Assembly (NCBI RefSeq): GCF_007004735.1
Contig: NZ_SSNL01000003.1
Location: 620,001 to 684,000 of the forward strand
DNA length: 64,000 nt
Reading direction: 5' to 3'
Source: Salinigranum halophilum
GTDB lineage: Archaea > Halobacteriota > Halobacteria > Halobacteriales > Haloferacaceae
The position numbers were made by a program, and so were the translations under genes. The number at the start of each line of letters is the position of its first letter. Position 1 is the stretch's first letter. This document shows positions 8,560 to 16,893 of the stretch, piece after piece. The notes beneath the pieces were generated by a model, which saw nothing but the letters and a program-made list of their open reading frames with translations, was not told where the DNA came from and did no database searches.

Positions 8560-9150
8560 TCAGTCGCTCGGAGTCTCTCCGGTCAGGTCGCGCTCGCTGG
8601 TGCCCTCGCGGGGCACCGCCGTCCCGTCGGTGTCGACGATGCCCTCGACGACGGGACAGTTGCGGACGCGGAACTGCTCCCTGTCGACGACTTCGACGAC
8701 CGCCGCGCCGTCGTACGAACAGGCCACCGCCGGCGGGGCGCTGAAGAAGTGACACGACTCGCAGTAGTCGCCCTTCGGGACGATGTGGTCGTCACCGACC
8801 GTCGATTCGACGGCCTCCGTCGGGTCGATGTCGGCACCGAGCGCGTCCGCCCGTTCGTCGTCCCCCTCGTCCGTCAGCACCGACTCCCAGACCGCGTCGG
8901 TGTCGACGTCGGCGACGTCCATCTCCTCGAACAGTTCGTCGCCCTCGGCACTCGCCGCGCGCTCGTCGTCGGCACCGCCGAGACCGCCACGTTCGGCCTC
9001 GACCTCGTCCGTCACGTCTCCCGGGTCGTCCCCGTCGCCCTCGTCGCCCTCGTCGGCCGAGCCGTCCCGCCGGCGTCGCGCGTCGCGTCGCTCGCGGACG
9101 CGCCTCGCGAGGTCGCCGAGCGGTTCGTCGGGGTCGCCCTCCTCAGACAT
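8560..9150 (-). CDS. Acidic haloarchaeal protein with four-cysteine C-terminal module
   Basis: This 196-residue protein has an Arg-rich helix near residues 10-30 and a long Asp/Glu-rich, probably disordered middle. A compact C-terminal module contains YCESCHFF, VACSYDG and VRNCPVV. The four cysteines in CxxC-x-C-x-C spacing suggest a structural metal site or a small iron-sulfur site. The module resembles conserved haloarchaeal proteins of unknown function. Its start overlaps the 3' end of the upstream coiled-coil gene by eight bases, and it lies 25 bases upstream of the TFS start, so the three genes look like one operon. Function is unknown. Confidence 0.82.
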   Translation of the reverse strand: MSEEGDPDEPLGDLARRVRERRDARRRRDGSADEGDEGDGDDPGDVTDEVEAERGGLGGADDERAASAEGDELFEEMDVADVDTDAVWESVLTDEGDDERADALGADIDPTEAVESTVGDDHIVPKGDYCESCHFFSAPPAVACSYDGAAVVEVVDREQFRVRNCPVVEGIVDTDGTAVPREGTSERDLTGETPSD

Positions 9151-10054
9151 TCTTCGACTCTCCCAGGAGCTCCGTCGCCGCGTCCGCCGGCCTGCTCGCG
9201 TCCCGTCCGTCGCCGGCGTCGTGCTGGCCGTTGTGGGCCCGCTCGTCCGGGTCGTCCGGGTCGTCACCCGCCAGCAACGCCGGGGGGCGGCCGGTCACGA
9301 GCGTCCCGGAGCCGAACAGCCGACCGGCGGACTCGACGCCGACGAACCCGGTCTCACAGTGTGGACACGCCGGTTCGGTGAGCAGGGCGATGGCCACGGA
9401 GCCACCGCACGCCTCGCACTTCGCCTTCGTCGTCCCCTGTCGGTTCGCCGCCGCCTTGAGGTCGGCTGCGGCGTCCAGCCGGGTGACCTGCTGCTCGACC
9501 TGCGCGGTCCGACGACGCAGCGACACGACGACCTGTGCGAGTCGCGTGAGCTTCCCGTCGAGGTCGTCCGCCTCGTCGGTGAGGTGCGATAGGATCTCCT
9601 CGTAGTTCTCGAACCCGCGGTCGACTCGCGTCTCGACGTCGTCGAGGCGTGTGTGAACCGCCTCGTGGTCGTGGTCGGCCGGTGCCTTCGCGTCCGCCTC
9701 GCGTTTGACCTGGATGACGCGTTCGCGAACGTCGGTTATCTTCTCTTCGAGGTCGTCTTCGACGGCCTCGACGCGACTCTCGAGGTCGTCGCGCGGTTCG
9801 CCGAGGGCGTCCTCGACGCCCCCGAGTCGGCCCTCGAGGTCGGCCAGCCGGTCGGCGAGTCGGTCCAGTTCCGATTCGATATCGTCGACCGGCGGCATCT
9901 CGTCGCCCGCTCCCGTCGCGTGCTCCTCGACGAGGCGGTACAGCGCCACCGCCCGAGACAGGACGTCAGCGGGGTCCTCGTCCGACGCGGCGACCTGCTC
10001 GTCCACCCACCGTTGTAGCTCGGCGGGTAGCGTCTCCTCCGATTCTCCGGCCAT
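9143..10054 (-). CDS. Coiled-coil protein with zinc-ribbon near the C-terminus
   Basis: This 303-residue protein opens with a short domain (residues about 1-45, ELQRWVDEQVA...SRAVALYRLVEE) that looks like a ribbon-helix-helix-style segment. A long coiled coil runs from about 55 to 210. A CEACGG...CPHCETG zinc ribbon lies near 215-245, and the tail is acidic and Asp-rich. The build suggests a dimeric scaffold or DNA/RNA-associated protein. It is the first gene of a run that includes the four-cysteine protein (eight-base overlap) and TFS, hinting at a link to transcription or chromatin. I do not recognise a named family. Confidence 0.85.
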   Translation of the reverse strand: MAGESEETLPAELQRWVDEQVAASDEDPADVLSRAVALYRLVEEHATGAGDEMPPVDDIESELDRLADRLADLEGRLGGVEDALGEPRDDLESRVEAVEDDLEEKITDVRERVIQVKREADAKAPADHDHEAVHTRLDDVETRVDRGFENYEEILSHLTDEADDLDGKLTRLAQVVVSLRRRTAQVEQQVTRLDAAADLKAAANRQGTTKAKCEACGGSVAIALLTEPACPHCETGFVGVESAGRLFGSGTLVTGRPPALLAGDDPDDPDERAHNGQHDAGDGRDASRPADAATELLGESKNV

Positions 10055-10099
10055 CTCGCTTGTGGGTTTCCGTCACCCCTCTTAAGCGTTGGCCGCCGA

Positions 10100-10936
10100 T
10101 TATCGAATCTTACGAACGTCGCTGATGTCGAACCCGCCGTCGTGAATCTCGGTCTCGAACTGGACGATGTTCTCGTCTTCGAGTTGCGAGAGGACGCCGC
10201 GGAACTCCTGGACGACCATCGTCCGCGCGCGTTTCGAGCCGCCGGCCTCCCACTCGAAGAGGAACGTCCCGCTCGTCGCGTCCTTCAACAGGCCGAGTTC
10301 GGCGTCGTCGAGCGTCTCGCGGTTCACCAGCAGGAGGATGAGCCCACCCCACCGGTGGGAGGCCTTGTTCAGTCCCTTCACGAGGAGCGCGATTTCGTTC
10401 CACGACAACTGGTCCGCCTCGGCTGCGACCAGGTCTGTGACCGAATCGACGACGACGAGGTTGCCCGCGGCGTGGTCGGAGAGGTAGGTCCCGAACGCCT
10501 CGAGGACGTCGTCGTGTTTCCCGCCCGCTCCGAGGTCACGGAGCGCGCTCGCCTCGCCGAGATACCACTCGCGGGGGACGGGGCTCGGATGGAAGTACTC
10601 CCGGGAGAAGTCGGCGAACTCGATGTGCTCCGTGGCGCGTTCGACCAGTTCGTCGTCCATCGTGAAGTTCATCTGCCGCGTGAGGTACGCCTCGTCGGTG
10701 GTGAACGAGACGTAGTGTACCTCCGGGGGAGTCGCTGCCGTCTCTTTCAGGGAGCCGTAGTGAAGTTCGAAGAGGTCATCGTCGACCCCGGCGATGGCGT
10801 TGATGATCGTGCTGGTGTAGAGGAACTCTCGCCCCCCGGCACCCGACTCGCTCGCGAGGAGCACCACCGACCCCGAGGGGGCCCCGCCGCCGATGAGCGA
10901 GTCGAGCCGAGAGACGCCGAACGGGACGCTGTCCAT
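10100..10936 (-). CDS. RecA-superfamily KaiC-like (HTR-like) protein with degenerate Walker A
   Basis: This 278-residue protein has the KaiC/RadA fold. It has the entry motif FGVSRLDSLIGGGAPSGSVV, a hydrophobic strand with Walker B (NLVVVDSVTDLV) and downstream strands with LLVNRE. The P-loop reads ESGAGGREF, so the Lys-Thr pair of GKT/S is replaced by Arg-Glu. That should cripple ATP hydrolysis, and the protein may only bind nucleotide or partners. The start at MDSVPFG is the family start. Haloarchaea hold several such HTR-like proteins, often near signalling genes. Here it stands alone between the coiled-coil operon and the beta-RFAP synthase homologue. Confidence 0.88.
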   Translation of the reverse strand: MDSVPFGVSRLDSLIGGGAPSGSVVLLASESGAGGREFLYTSTIINAIAGVDDDLFELHYGSLKETAATPPEVHYVSFTTDEAYLTRQMNFTMDDELVERATEHIEFADFSREYFHPSPVPREWYLGEASALRDLGAGGKHDDVLEAFGTYLSDHAAGNLVVVDSVTDLVAAEADQLSWNEIALLVKGLNKASHRWGGLILLLVNRETLDDAELGLLKDATSGTFLFEWEAGGSKRARTMVVQEFRGVLSQLEDENIVQFETEIHDGGFDISDVRKIR

Positions 10937-10982
10937 ACGCCCCGTGTGACCCGCGAGTACAAGAGCGTGTACCCGCCGAGAA

Positions 10983-11966
10983 TCACTCGTGATTCTCGAG
11001 GGACTCGACCACGGCACCCCGGTTCCGTCCCCGAACCACTCGGACCCGTCCGTCCACGCCCGCCGCGTCGAGGGCTCGTTCCCCCGCCTCGTGTGCCCGC
11101 TCGGCGTTCGCCTCGTCCGTGACGCCGTACACCGCCGGCCCCCACGAGGACTGCCCGGCACCGAACACGCTCGCCGTCTCCGAGAGCGTCGCGACCAACT
11201 GTCCGACCGGCGGCCGATACGTCCCGCCCTGTTCGTCGGCGTACCACGCGCCGTTCAGCCGCCCCACCTCCTCGACGGCCGACCCGAAGTGTTCCGCGTT
11301 CCCCGTCGCGACCGCGGGGAGCACCTGTCGGGTCAGGACGCCGGCGATGCGGTTCGACAGCGTCGGGTCGGCCCGCTCGACGACGGCGCGCATGCTCGCG
11401 TCCTCGGCCTCGCCGCTCCGCCCCGAATCCAGGTCGGGGAAGACGAGCAGGAATCGCCAGTGGTCGGGGAGCGAGTGCGCCGCCGCCACCGGCGGGACCG
11501 TCCAGTCGCCGTCGGCCGGGCGCGCGGTCGTGAACCGCGCCGTCGGGTGCCCCGCGTCGACGACGAACCCACCCCGCTCGAACGTCGCCACCCCGACACC
11601 CGAGCGTCCCCCACGACCCAGTTCCGGCGCGAACCGCCTGACTGACGGCTCGACGCCGTGTGCTCGCGCGACAGCCGAGAGCGTCGAGAGCGCCAGTTGC
11701 GTGCCGCTCCCGATGCCGATGTGTCGGGGGAGACGACGGTCGACGCGCACGCGAGCCCCGGGAACGTCGAGCAACGAGACCGCTCGCCGGGCGTACTCGT
11801 GTGCGTCGGGGTCGTCGCAGTCGACGCCCTCGGCGGGAGCGGCCGACACCACCGTTCGTGGCTCACTGAGCGCCACCCCGAGCCCGCCGTAGAGTCGCTC
11901 GTGCGACAGGCTCAGGTTGGTGAAACCGAAGTGGAGTCGGCCGCCGGTCGAGACCCGCACGTCCAT
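10983..11966 (-). CDS. Beta-ribofuranosylaminobenzene 5'-phosphate synthase family (GHMP fold)
   Basis: This 327-residue GHMP-superfamily protein is of the beta-RFAP synthase (MptG) type. It has the RLHFGFTNLS opening, the glycine-rich IGIGSGTQLALSTLSA loop near residues 85-100, and GRGGRSGVGVATFERGGFVVDAGH. MptG condenses 4-hydroxybenzoate or p-aminobenzoate with PRPP in the first committed step toward the methanopterin side chain. Its presence with a partial mch gene at the window end suggests an H4MPT-like C1 carrier in this organism. An alternative small-molecule kinase role cannot be excluded because the superfamily is broad. It stands 46 bases upstream of the KaiC-like gene on the same strand. 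Confidence 0.88.
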   Translation of the reverse strand: MDVRVSTGGRLHFGFTNLSLSHERLYGGLGVALSEPRTVVSAAPAEGVDCDDPDAHEYARRAVSLLDVPGARVRVDRRLPRHIGIGSGTQLALSTLSAVARAHGVEPSVRRFAPELGRGGRSGVGVATFERGGFVVDAGHPTARFTTARPADGDWTVPPVAAAHSLPDHWRFLLVFPDLDSGRSGEAEDASMRAVVERADPTLSNRIAGVLTRQVLPAVATGNAEHFGSAVEEVGRLNGAWYADEQGGTYRPPVGQLVATLSETASVFGAGQSSWGPAVYGVTDEANAERAHEAGERALDAAGVDGRVRVVRGRNRGAVVESLENHE

Positions 11967-12014
11967 ACCCCCACTTCGACGGACGGCGTAAGTCCGTTCG
12001 GGTTTCGTCTCTCG

Positions 12015-12344
12015 CTAGCCGCTCCCCGGGAGCGGACAGAGACTCGCGGTGAACACGACCACGTCGTCGCCGTCGTTGCGCGCGCCGTGTGAGACGCCGC
12101 GCTCGTGGAGGACGACGCCCGGTGCCGACACGCGCTCTTCGTCGTCGCCCTGGATGACCGTCACCTCCCCCTTCAGGACGTGAAACACGTTCGTGCTGTC
12201 GCCGTGTTCGTGTGGCTCCAGCGTCGCGTCGGGCCCCAGCGCGAACGCCTTCACGAGCACGTCGTCGGTCACCACGAGCTCTGCGGTCTGGACCTCGCCC
12301 GCCTCGGGCGAGAGGTCGTCGAGGTCGAGTCTGTTGAGTGTCAC
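12015..12344 (-). CDS. Small single-domain cupin
   Basis: This 109-residue cupin starts at a GTG at 12344. The first cupin motif is PHEHGDSTNVFHVLKGEV, with metal-ligand histidines and a glutamine/asparagine in place of the usual glutamate. The second is HERGVSHGARNDGD. Small archaeal cupins of this shape are metal-binding proteins of unknown substrate. The start is supported by an A6 tract (TTTTTT on the coding strand) at 12368-12373, 24-29 bases upstream. A longer frame to 12428 adds Arg-rich noise. Confidence 0.82.
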   Translation of the reverse strand: MTLNRLDLDDLSPEAGEVQTAELVVTDDVLVKAFALGPDATLEPHEHGDSTNVFHVLKGEVTVIQGDDEERVSAPGVVLHERGVSHGARNDGDDVVVFTASLCPLPGSG

Positions 12345-12585
12345 GACTCTCCTCAGGTCGTTCGTGGAAAAAAGCGTGCGGGTCCCACCGACTCGACGCT
12401 CGAACCGGCCCGTTCGCCGTCCGTCCACGGTCGGACACGATCCGTGGTGCGCCCGAGTGGTCTCCTCTCCTCCCCTCTCCCCCCGAGTGGACGCGCCACT
12501 CCGGCGGTCCGCACAGCGAACGGGTGACCGGGAGGGCCGAGTCGGTTGCGTGGGAACCCCTGTCGTCGTTCCGGGTCGCGTCGCG
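12345..12585. other. Intergenic region with cupin promoter
   Basis: About 240 bases separate the cupin start from the stop of the secreted protein. Apart from the A6/T6 promoter tract at 12368-12373 and a pyrimidine-rich run near 12460-12486, I see no gene or RNA here. Confidence 0.4.
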
Positions 12586-13125
12586 TCAGGCGGGGGTGGT
12601 CGTCACCGCACTCACACCGGCCGCGACACTCGCGTTCGCCCGTGTGTCGCTGTCGCTGTCGGTGTCGCCGTCGGCCGAGGCGTCTGAGCCGCCAAGAACC
12701 CCCGAGAGCGCCTCACCGAGGCTCCCGTCCAGCTCGCCCGACAGGAACGAGCCGACGGTGTCGTGCACCTCGCTCACGCGGTCGGGCACCGGCGCGGGGA
12801 GACGCTCCGGCGGTCCACGCTCTCCCCGTGTGTCGGCCGCCGGCGCGGTCGAGTCACCCACCGCGGTGGCGTTCTCGGACCGCTTCTCCTCGGTGCTCTG
12901 CGCTCCCGTCTCGTCGCGGGCCGACGCACCGTCTTCGGCTGCGACGTCGGCCCGTGCGTCGACACTCGCGTTCGCCGCCGTCGAGTCGTCGTCGGCCTCG
13001 GCGTCGGCGTTCGCGGATGCCTCGCCTGCGTGGCTCACGGACGGGCCGGTCGGTGTCGCGGCGGCCGCTCCCGTCGTGACGAGGACCGCGGCCAGCGCGA
13101 CTGCAACGAATCGGTTCGCGTTCAT
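12586..13125 (-). CDS. Secreted acidic low-complexity protein
   Basis: This 179-residue protein has a clear Sec-type signal peptide (NANRFVAVALAAVLVTTGAAAA, residues 2-23). The rest is rich in Ala, Asp, Glu, Ser and Thr, with little predicted fold except a short amphipathic stretch near residues 105-150 (PAPVPDRVSEVHDTVGSF then LGEALSGVLGG). It ends in a Thr-rich tail. The start at MNANRF is chosen because it places the signal peptide first. Upstream lies an unusually structured promoter region with inverted repeats and 10-base-phased TTAA elements. No family is recognised. It could be a surface or matrix-associated protein. Confidence 0.78.
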   Translation of the reverse strand: MNANRFVAVALAAVLVTTGAAAATPTGPSVSHAGEASANADAEADDDSTAANASVDARADVAAEDGASARDETGAQSTEEKRSENATAVGDSTAPAADTRGERGPPERLPAPVPDRVSEVHDTVGSFLSGELDGSLGEALSGVLGGSDASADGDTDSDSDTRANASVAAGVSAVTTTPA

Positions 13126-13148
13126 TGCACCCGACGCTGGTGGCCGGA

Positions 13149-13232
13149 CGGGTTTCAACCCGGGCGACGAGAAGCCCGGATTCAGGCGTTCTTGCCGCCG
13201 TTTAAGCCGAGTTAACCCCGATTAATCCGGGC
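13149..13232 (-). promoter_or_regulatory. Structured upstream region: inverted repeats and phased TTAA triplet
   Basis: Reading away from the secreted-protein start there is first the inverted repeat CGGGTT-TC-AACCCG (13149-13162) at TATA distance. Next come CCGGGC (13160-13165) and GCCCGG (13174-13179). TTAA then occurs at 13202, 13212 and 13222, exactly ten bases apart. GCCCGGATT (13174-13182) is also the inverse of AATCCGGGC (13224-13232). The positions suggest a regulated promoter. Confidence 0.5.
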
Positions 13233-13315
13233 AAACGGTCGTGGCTGCGCCTCGCGACGTGTTCGCGAGGCAGTCGGTGGGGGTGACCGACGCGCCCGCG
13301 CGCCGGTCGACGCGG

Positions 13316-13765
13316 CTAGTCGGCGTGGCGGACGATGTGGATGTCGTACGCCGCGTCCTCCGAGAGTGGGTTCCCGACGCTCGAGAGGGGGCTCGCCACC
13401 CGACCGGCGTTCTCGCTGCCGACGAAGAGTATCTCGACGTCCTCCTCGTGGGCGACCTGGCGGATCTTCCGGACGACGTCGAGCGTCGTCGTCGCCACGG
13501 GGTCGTCCTCGCCGTCGAGTGGTTCGTGACGGAACCGCGCGTTCGGGGCGATCTCGTGGGCCTTCGTCTCGAGTCGGGCGGCGATGGCCTCGATGTCCGA
13601 CGGCGTCTGCTCCGTGAGCCAGCCGCGCTCGGCCGCGTAGTCGGTACTGTCGGGGATGACCGTCAGCGCGACGACCTCGGTGTCCATGAACGCCGCGAAC
13701 TCGCTCGCGCGCTTCAGTGCCGCACGCGAGAGCGGTGAGTCGTCGAACGGAACGAGAAGTGTCAT
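13316..13765 (-). CDS. Universal stress protein UspA family
   Basis: This 149-residue single Usp domain begins with LLVPFDDSPLSRAALKRA and ends with the strand IHIVRHAD. The usual ATP-binding G-x2-G-x9-G-S/T motif is only loosely matched (VGSENAGRVASPLSSVG), so nucleotide binding is uncertain. The conserved first Asp of the fold is present. It stands alone, upstream of the secreted-protein promoter region and downstream of the small Rossmann protein of the guaAb operon. General stress function is inferred from the family. Confidence 0.9.
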   Translation of the reverse strand: MTLLVPFDDSPLSRAALKRASEFAAFMDTEVVALTVIPDSTDYAAERGWLTEQTPSDIEAIAARLETKAHEIAPNARFRHEPLDGEDDPVATTTLDVVRKIRQVAHEEDVEILFVGSENAGRVASPLSSVGNPLSEDAAYDIHIVRHAD

Positions 13766-13823
13766 CGGTCAGTGTTCGCGAGGCACGTCAAGAAACTATC
13801 CGGTGGCCGCGAACCCTGCCGGC

Positions 13824-14153
13824 TTACTCGCCGACTAGCTCTTCGGCGACGAGTGCCGGGCTGAACAGCGCGGGGTCGAGCGCCAGGTCGGCCTGCGCGC
13901 GGGCGAACTCCGGGAGCGAGTCGGTGGCGTACGTCACCACGCGCACGTCGGCGTTCGTGTCCTTCGCGACCGAGATGGCCGTCGCGTCGTCCATATCCGT
14001 GAGGAGGAACACGTCGGCCGTCTCGATTCCCGCCGCCGCGAGCGACTTCCGGGTGGCGATGCCGTCGACCCGCCGCACGTCGGCCCCGGCGTCGTCGAGC
14101 GCCGCAGCCACGTCACCGTCGTCCGCGCCCGCGAGGACTACGCGCAGGCTCAT
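13824..14153 (-). CDS. Small Rossmann-fold protein of the pyrG-guaAb operon (TrkA-N-like)
   Basis: This 109-residue protein begins [23 protein letters not shown]. It continues through [20 protein letters not shown] and [20 protein letters not shown], the strand-helix pattern of a TrkA-N/RCK half domain. A degenerate Gly motif (AGADDGD) replaces GxGxxG. Related haloarchaeal proteins are sometimes labelled CTP synthetase, but it contains no CTP synthase domain, and the label probably reflects its neighbours. Its ATG overlaps the guaAb stop by four bases. Tight coupling to GTP and CTP synthesis suggests a regulatory or nucleotide-sensing role; this is inference. Confidence 0.85.
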   Translation of the reverse strand: MSLRVVLAGADDGDVAAALDDAGADVRRVDGIATRKSLAAAGIETADVFLLTDMDDATAISVAKDTNADVRVVTYATDSLPEFARAQADLALDPALFSPALVAEELVGE

Positions 14154-15067
14154 TCGTACTCGATGGTCGCGGGCGGTTTGTGCGTGACGTCGTAGACGAC
14201 GCGGGCGACGTTGGGGAGCGTTCCGGTAATCCGCGACTGGATGCGCTGGAGCGTCTCCCACGGGAGGTCCTGTGCCCGCGCGGTCATCCCGTCGCGTGAC
14301 TCGACCGAGCGCACGGAGACGACCCAGCCGTGGACGCGGTTGTCACCCTTCACGCCCGTGGCCTTGCCGATGACGGCCGCGAACGCCTGCCACGGCTCGT
14401 GGGCTTCGACCTCCTCCTCGACGATGTGACACGACTCGCGGGCCACCTCGAGTTTCTCCGCCGTGATTTCGCCGATGACCCGGACGGCGAGTCCCGGGCC
14501 GGGGAACGGCATCCGCTCGGAGATGATCTCCTCCAGGCCGAGGTCGCGGGCCACGTCGCGCACCTCGTCCTTGTAGAGGTCGCGAACGGGTTCGACGATG
14601 CCCTCGAAGTCTACCACTTCAGGGAGGCCGCCGACGTTGTGGTGGGACTTGATGTTCCCCTCCGACTCGATGCGGTCGGGGTAGATGGTCCCCTGGACGA
14701 GGTAGTCGGCGTCGCTCTCTCTCGCCATCGTCTCGAACTCGCGGATGAACTGCTCGCCGATGACGTGGCGCTTCTCCTCGGGGTCAGTGACGCCCGAGAG
14801 CGCGTCGAGGAACCGCTCCTGTGCCTCGACGATTTCGAGCGATTCCATGAACGAGAACGTCTCTCGAATCTGGTCGGTTTCGCCCTTCCGCATCAGGCCG
14901 GTGTCGACGTACACGGGCGTGAGGTCGTCGCCGAGCGCCTCGTACGCCAACGTCGCGGCGACGGAGGAGTCGACCCCGCCCGAGAGGGCGATGATGGCGT
15001 GACCGTCGCCCACTGCCGCTTCGATCTCGGCGACCGCCTCCTCGATGAACGACTCGGTGTCGACCAT
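14150..15067 (-). CDS. guaAb: GMP synthase (glutamine-hydrolysing) subunit B
   Basis: This 305-residue ATP-pyrophosphatase subunit of the split archaeal GMP synthase carries the PP-loop [11 protein letters not shown] near residues 28-38. The dimerisation domain follows, with [16 protein letters not shown] and the C-terminal [25 protein letters not shown]. It uses ammonia made by the separate glutamine amidotransferase subunit A, which is not in this window, to convert XMP to GMP. It overlaps pyrG upstream and the small Rossmann gene downstream, each by four bases, so the three are one translationally coupled unit that makes CTP and GMP. Confidence 0.97.
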   Translation of the reverse strand: MVDTESFIEEAVAEIEAAVGDGHAIIALSGGVDSSVAATLAYEALGDDLTPVYVDTGLMRKGETDQIRETFSFMESLEIVEAQERFLDALSGVTDPEEKRHVIGEQFIREFETMARESDADYLVQGTIYPDRIESEGNIKSHHNVGGLPEVVDFEGIVEPVRDLYKDEVRDVARDLGLEEIISERMPFPGPGLAVRVIGEITAEKLEVARESCHIVEEEVEAHEPWQAFAAVIGKATGVKGDNRVHGWVVSVRSVESRDGMTARAQDLPWETLQRIQSRITGTLPNVARVVYDVTHKPPATIEYE

Positions 15068-16725
15068 CAGGCGGTCACCTCCTCGCTCGCTGCGGTCTCG
15101 TCGCGTTCCCCGATGACCGCGTCGAGGAAGCCGACGAACGCCGGCGACGCCCTGTCGGGGCGCGACCGGAACTCGGGGTGGAACTGCGTCCCGAAAAAGA
15201 ACGGGTGGTCGTCGCGTTCGAGAATCTCCATACGGGGACCAGCCGTCCCCGAGAACACGAGTCCTTCGGATTCCAGTCGCTCGATGTAGGCGGGGTTGAC
15301 CTCGTACCGATGTCGGTGCCGCTCGACGCAGGCGTCGCCGTACAGCCGCTGTGCGAGCGTCTCCGGCTTGATCTCTGTCTCGTGTGCGCCGAGGCGCATC
15401 GTCCCGCCCATGTCGTCGAGTTCCTTCTGCTCGGGGAGGATGTCGATGACGGGATGGGGCGTGTCGGGGTCGAGTTCGGCCGAGTTCGCACCCTCGAGTC
15501 CGAGGACGTTCCGCGCGTGTTCGACGACGGCCATCTGGAAGCCAAGACAGAGACCGAGGAAGGGGACGTCGTGCTCGCGGGCGTGACGGACCGCCTCGAC
15601 CTTCCCTTCGGTCCCGCGGACGCCGAAGCCGCCGGGGACGACGACGCCGTCCGCGGCTTCGAGCCGCTTGCGGTGGCTGTCGCGCATCTTCTCGGCGTCG
15701 ACCCAGCTGACGTCCACCTCGACGCCGAGTTCGATTCCGGCGTGCTTCAGCGACTCGTGGATGCTCATGTACGCGTCCTCGAGCCCGTACTTCCCGACGA
15801 GCGCGACCGAGATGGGCTCGGCCTCGTCGCGGTTCCGCGTCACGAGTTCGCGCCAGCGGTTGTCGCGCTCGGCGTGCGGGAGCGCCTCCTCGGCGAGCGC
15901 CAGTCGCTCCATCACGTACTCGTCGAGCCCCTCGTCTTCGACCATCAGCGGGACGTGGTAGATGTCGTCGACGTCGGGGTTCGAGAACACCGCCTCGTTC
16001 GGGATGTCACAGAACAGGGCGATCTTCTCTTTCGTCTCGGCGTCGAGGCGCTGTTCGTTCCGACCGATGATGACGTCCGGGTGCAGACCGATCGAGCGGA
16101 GTTCCTTCACCGAGTGCTGGGTGGGTTTGGTCTTCTGCTCGCCGTTCTTCGAGTCCGGGACGAGCGTCACGTGCATGAACAGCAGGTCCTCGTCGTCCTC
16201 CTCGCTGGCGAACTGCCGGAGCGCCTCGAGGAAGGGCATCCCCTCGATGTCGCCGACGGTGCCGCCGACCTCGACGATGCAGACGTCCGCGCCCTCGGCA
16301 GCCTCGCGGATGCGTCGCTTGATGTCGTCGGTGATGTGAGGGATGATCTGGACCGTCTTCCCGAGGTAGTCACCGGCGCGTTCGCGCTCGATGACGTGTT
16401 TGTACACCTTGCCGGTGGTGACGTTGTGGTCCGAGGTCATGTCCACGCCCAGGAAGCGCTCGTAGTTCCCCAGGTCGAGGTCGACCTCGCCGCCGTCTTT
16501 TAACACGTACACCTCCCCGTGCTCGTAGGGGTTCATCGTCCCCGCGTCGACGTTGAGGTACGGGTCGATCTTCACAGCGGTGACGTCGAAACCGGCGTTG
16601 GCGAGCAGTCTGCCCGTACTCGCGGCGGTTATCCCCTTTCCAAGTCCGGACATTACACCTCCCGTGACGAAAACGAACTTCCGACCCAGTGTGGGGTCGT
16701 ACCCTGTTTCGGGTTCCTTCGGCAT
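15067..16725 (-). CDS. pyrG: CTP synthase
   Basis: This 552-residue CTP synthase aminates UTP with glutamine. The synthetase domain (about 1-280) starts [20 protein letters not shown], with the P-loop inside. The class I glutamine amidotransferase domain has GLCLGFQ, with the nucleophilic cysteine, and the His-Glu of GTQFHPEF. I chose the ATG at 16725, which gives the family N-terminus; an ATG nine bases further upstream is also possible. The ATTTTCAAG tract at 16748-16754 (minus strand) is 23-29 bases upstream. The frame extends far past the start to 17778 but reads as noise opposite the PHP gene. Confidence 0.97.
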   Translation of the reverse strand: MPKEPETGYDPTLGRKFVFVTGGVMSGLGKGITAASTGRLLANAGFDVTAVKIDPYLNVDAGTMNPYEHGEVYVLKDGGEVDLDLGNYERFLGVDMTSDHNVTTGKVYKHVIERERAGDYLGKTVQIIPHITDDIKRRIREAAEGADVCIVEVGGTVGDIEGMPFLEALRQFASEEDDEDLLFMHVTLVPDSKNGEQKTKPTQHSVKELRSIGLHPDVIIGRNEQRLDAETKEKIALFCDIPNEAVFSNPDVDDIYHVPLMVEDEGLDEYVMERLALAEEALPHAERDNRWRELVTRNRDEAEPISVALVGKYGLEDAYMSIHESLKHAGIELGVEVDVSWVDAEKMRDSHRKRLEAADGVVVPGGFGVRGTEGKVEAVRHAREHDVPFLGLCLGFQMAVVEHARNVLGLEGANSAELDPDTPHPVIDILPEQKELDDMGGTMRLGAHETEIKPETLAQRLYGDACVERHRHRYEVNPAYIERLESEGLVFSGTAGPRMEILERDDHPFFFGTQFHPEFRSRPDRASPAFVGFLDAVIGERDETAASEEVTA

Positions 16726-16747
16726 ACCGACCATCCGCAACGACTCT

Positions 16748-16796
16748 TGAAAATCGTTTCGGGAGCGAACCACGGGTGTCACCGGCTCACGAGCCG
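16748..16796 (-). promoter_or_regulatory. pyrG promoter and CGGCTC-AC-GAGCCG inverted repeat
   Basis: A TATA-like tract lies at 16748-16754 on the minus strand. The inverted repeat CGGCTC-AC-GAGCCG (16783-16796) sits about 60-70 bases upstream of the pyrG start in the divergent pyrG/PHP intergenic space. It could be an operator for either gene. Confidence 0.4.
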
Positions 16797-16893
16797 CATT
16801 ATCGGCTACACTGACACGACACGCTGGACGAACGGTCAGTTCTCCGGCCCCGATTCGACAGCTTCTCCCGCCCGCCGCGAGTAGTCTCAGAGC

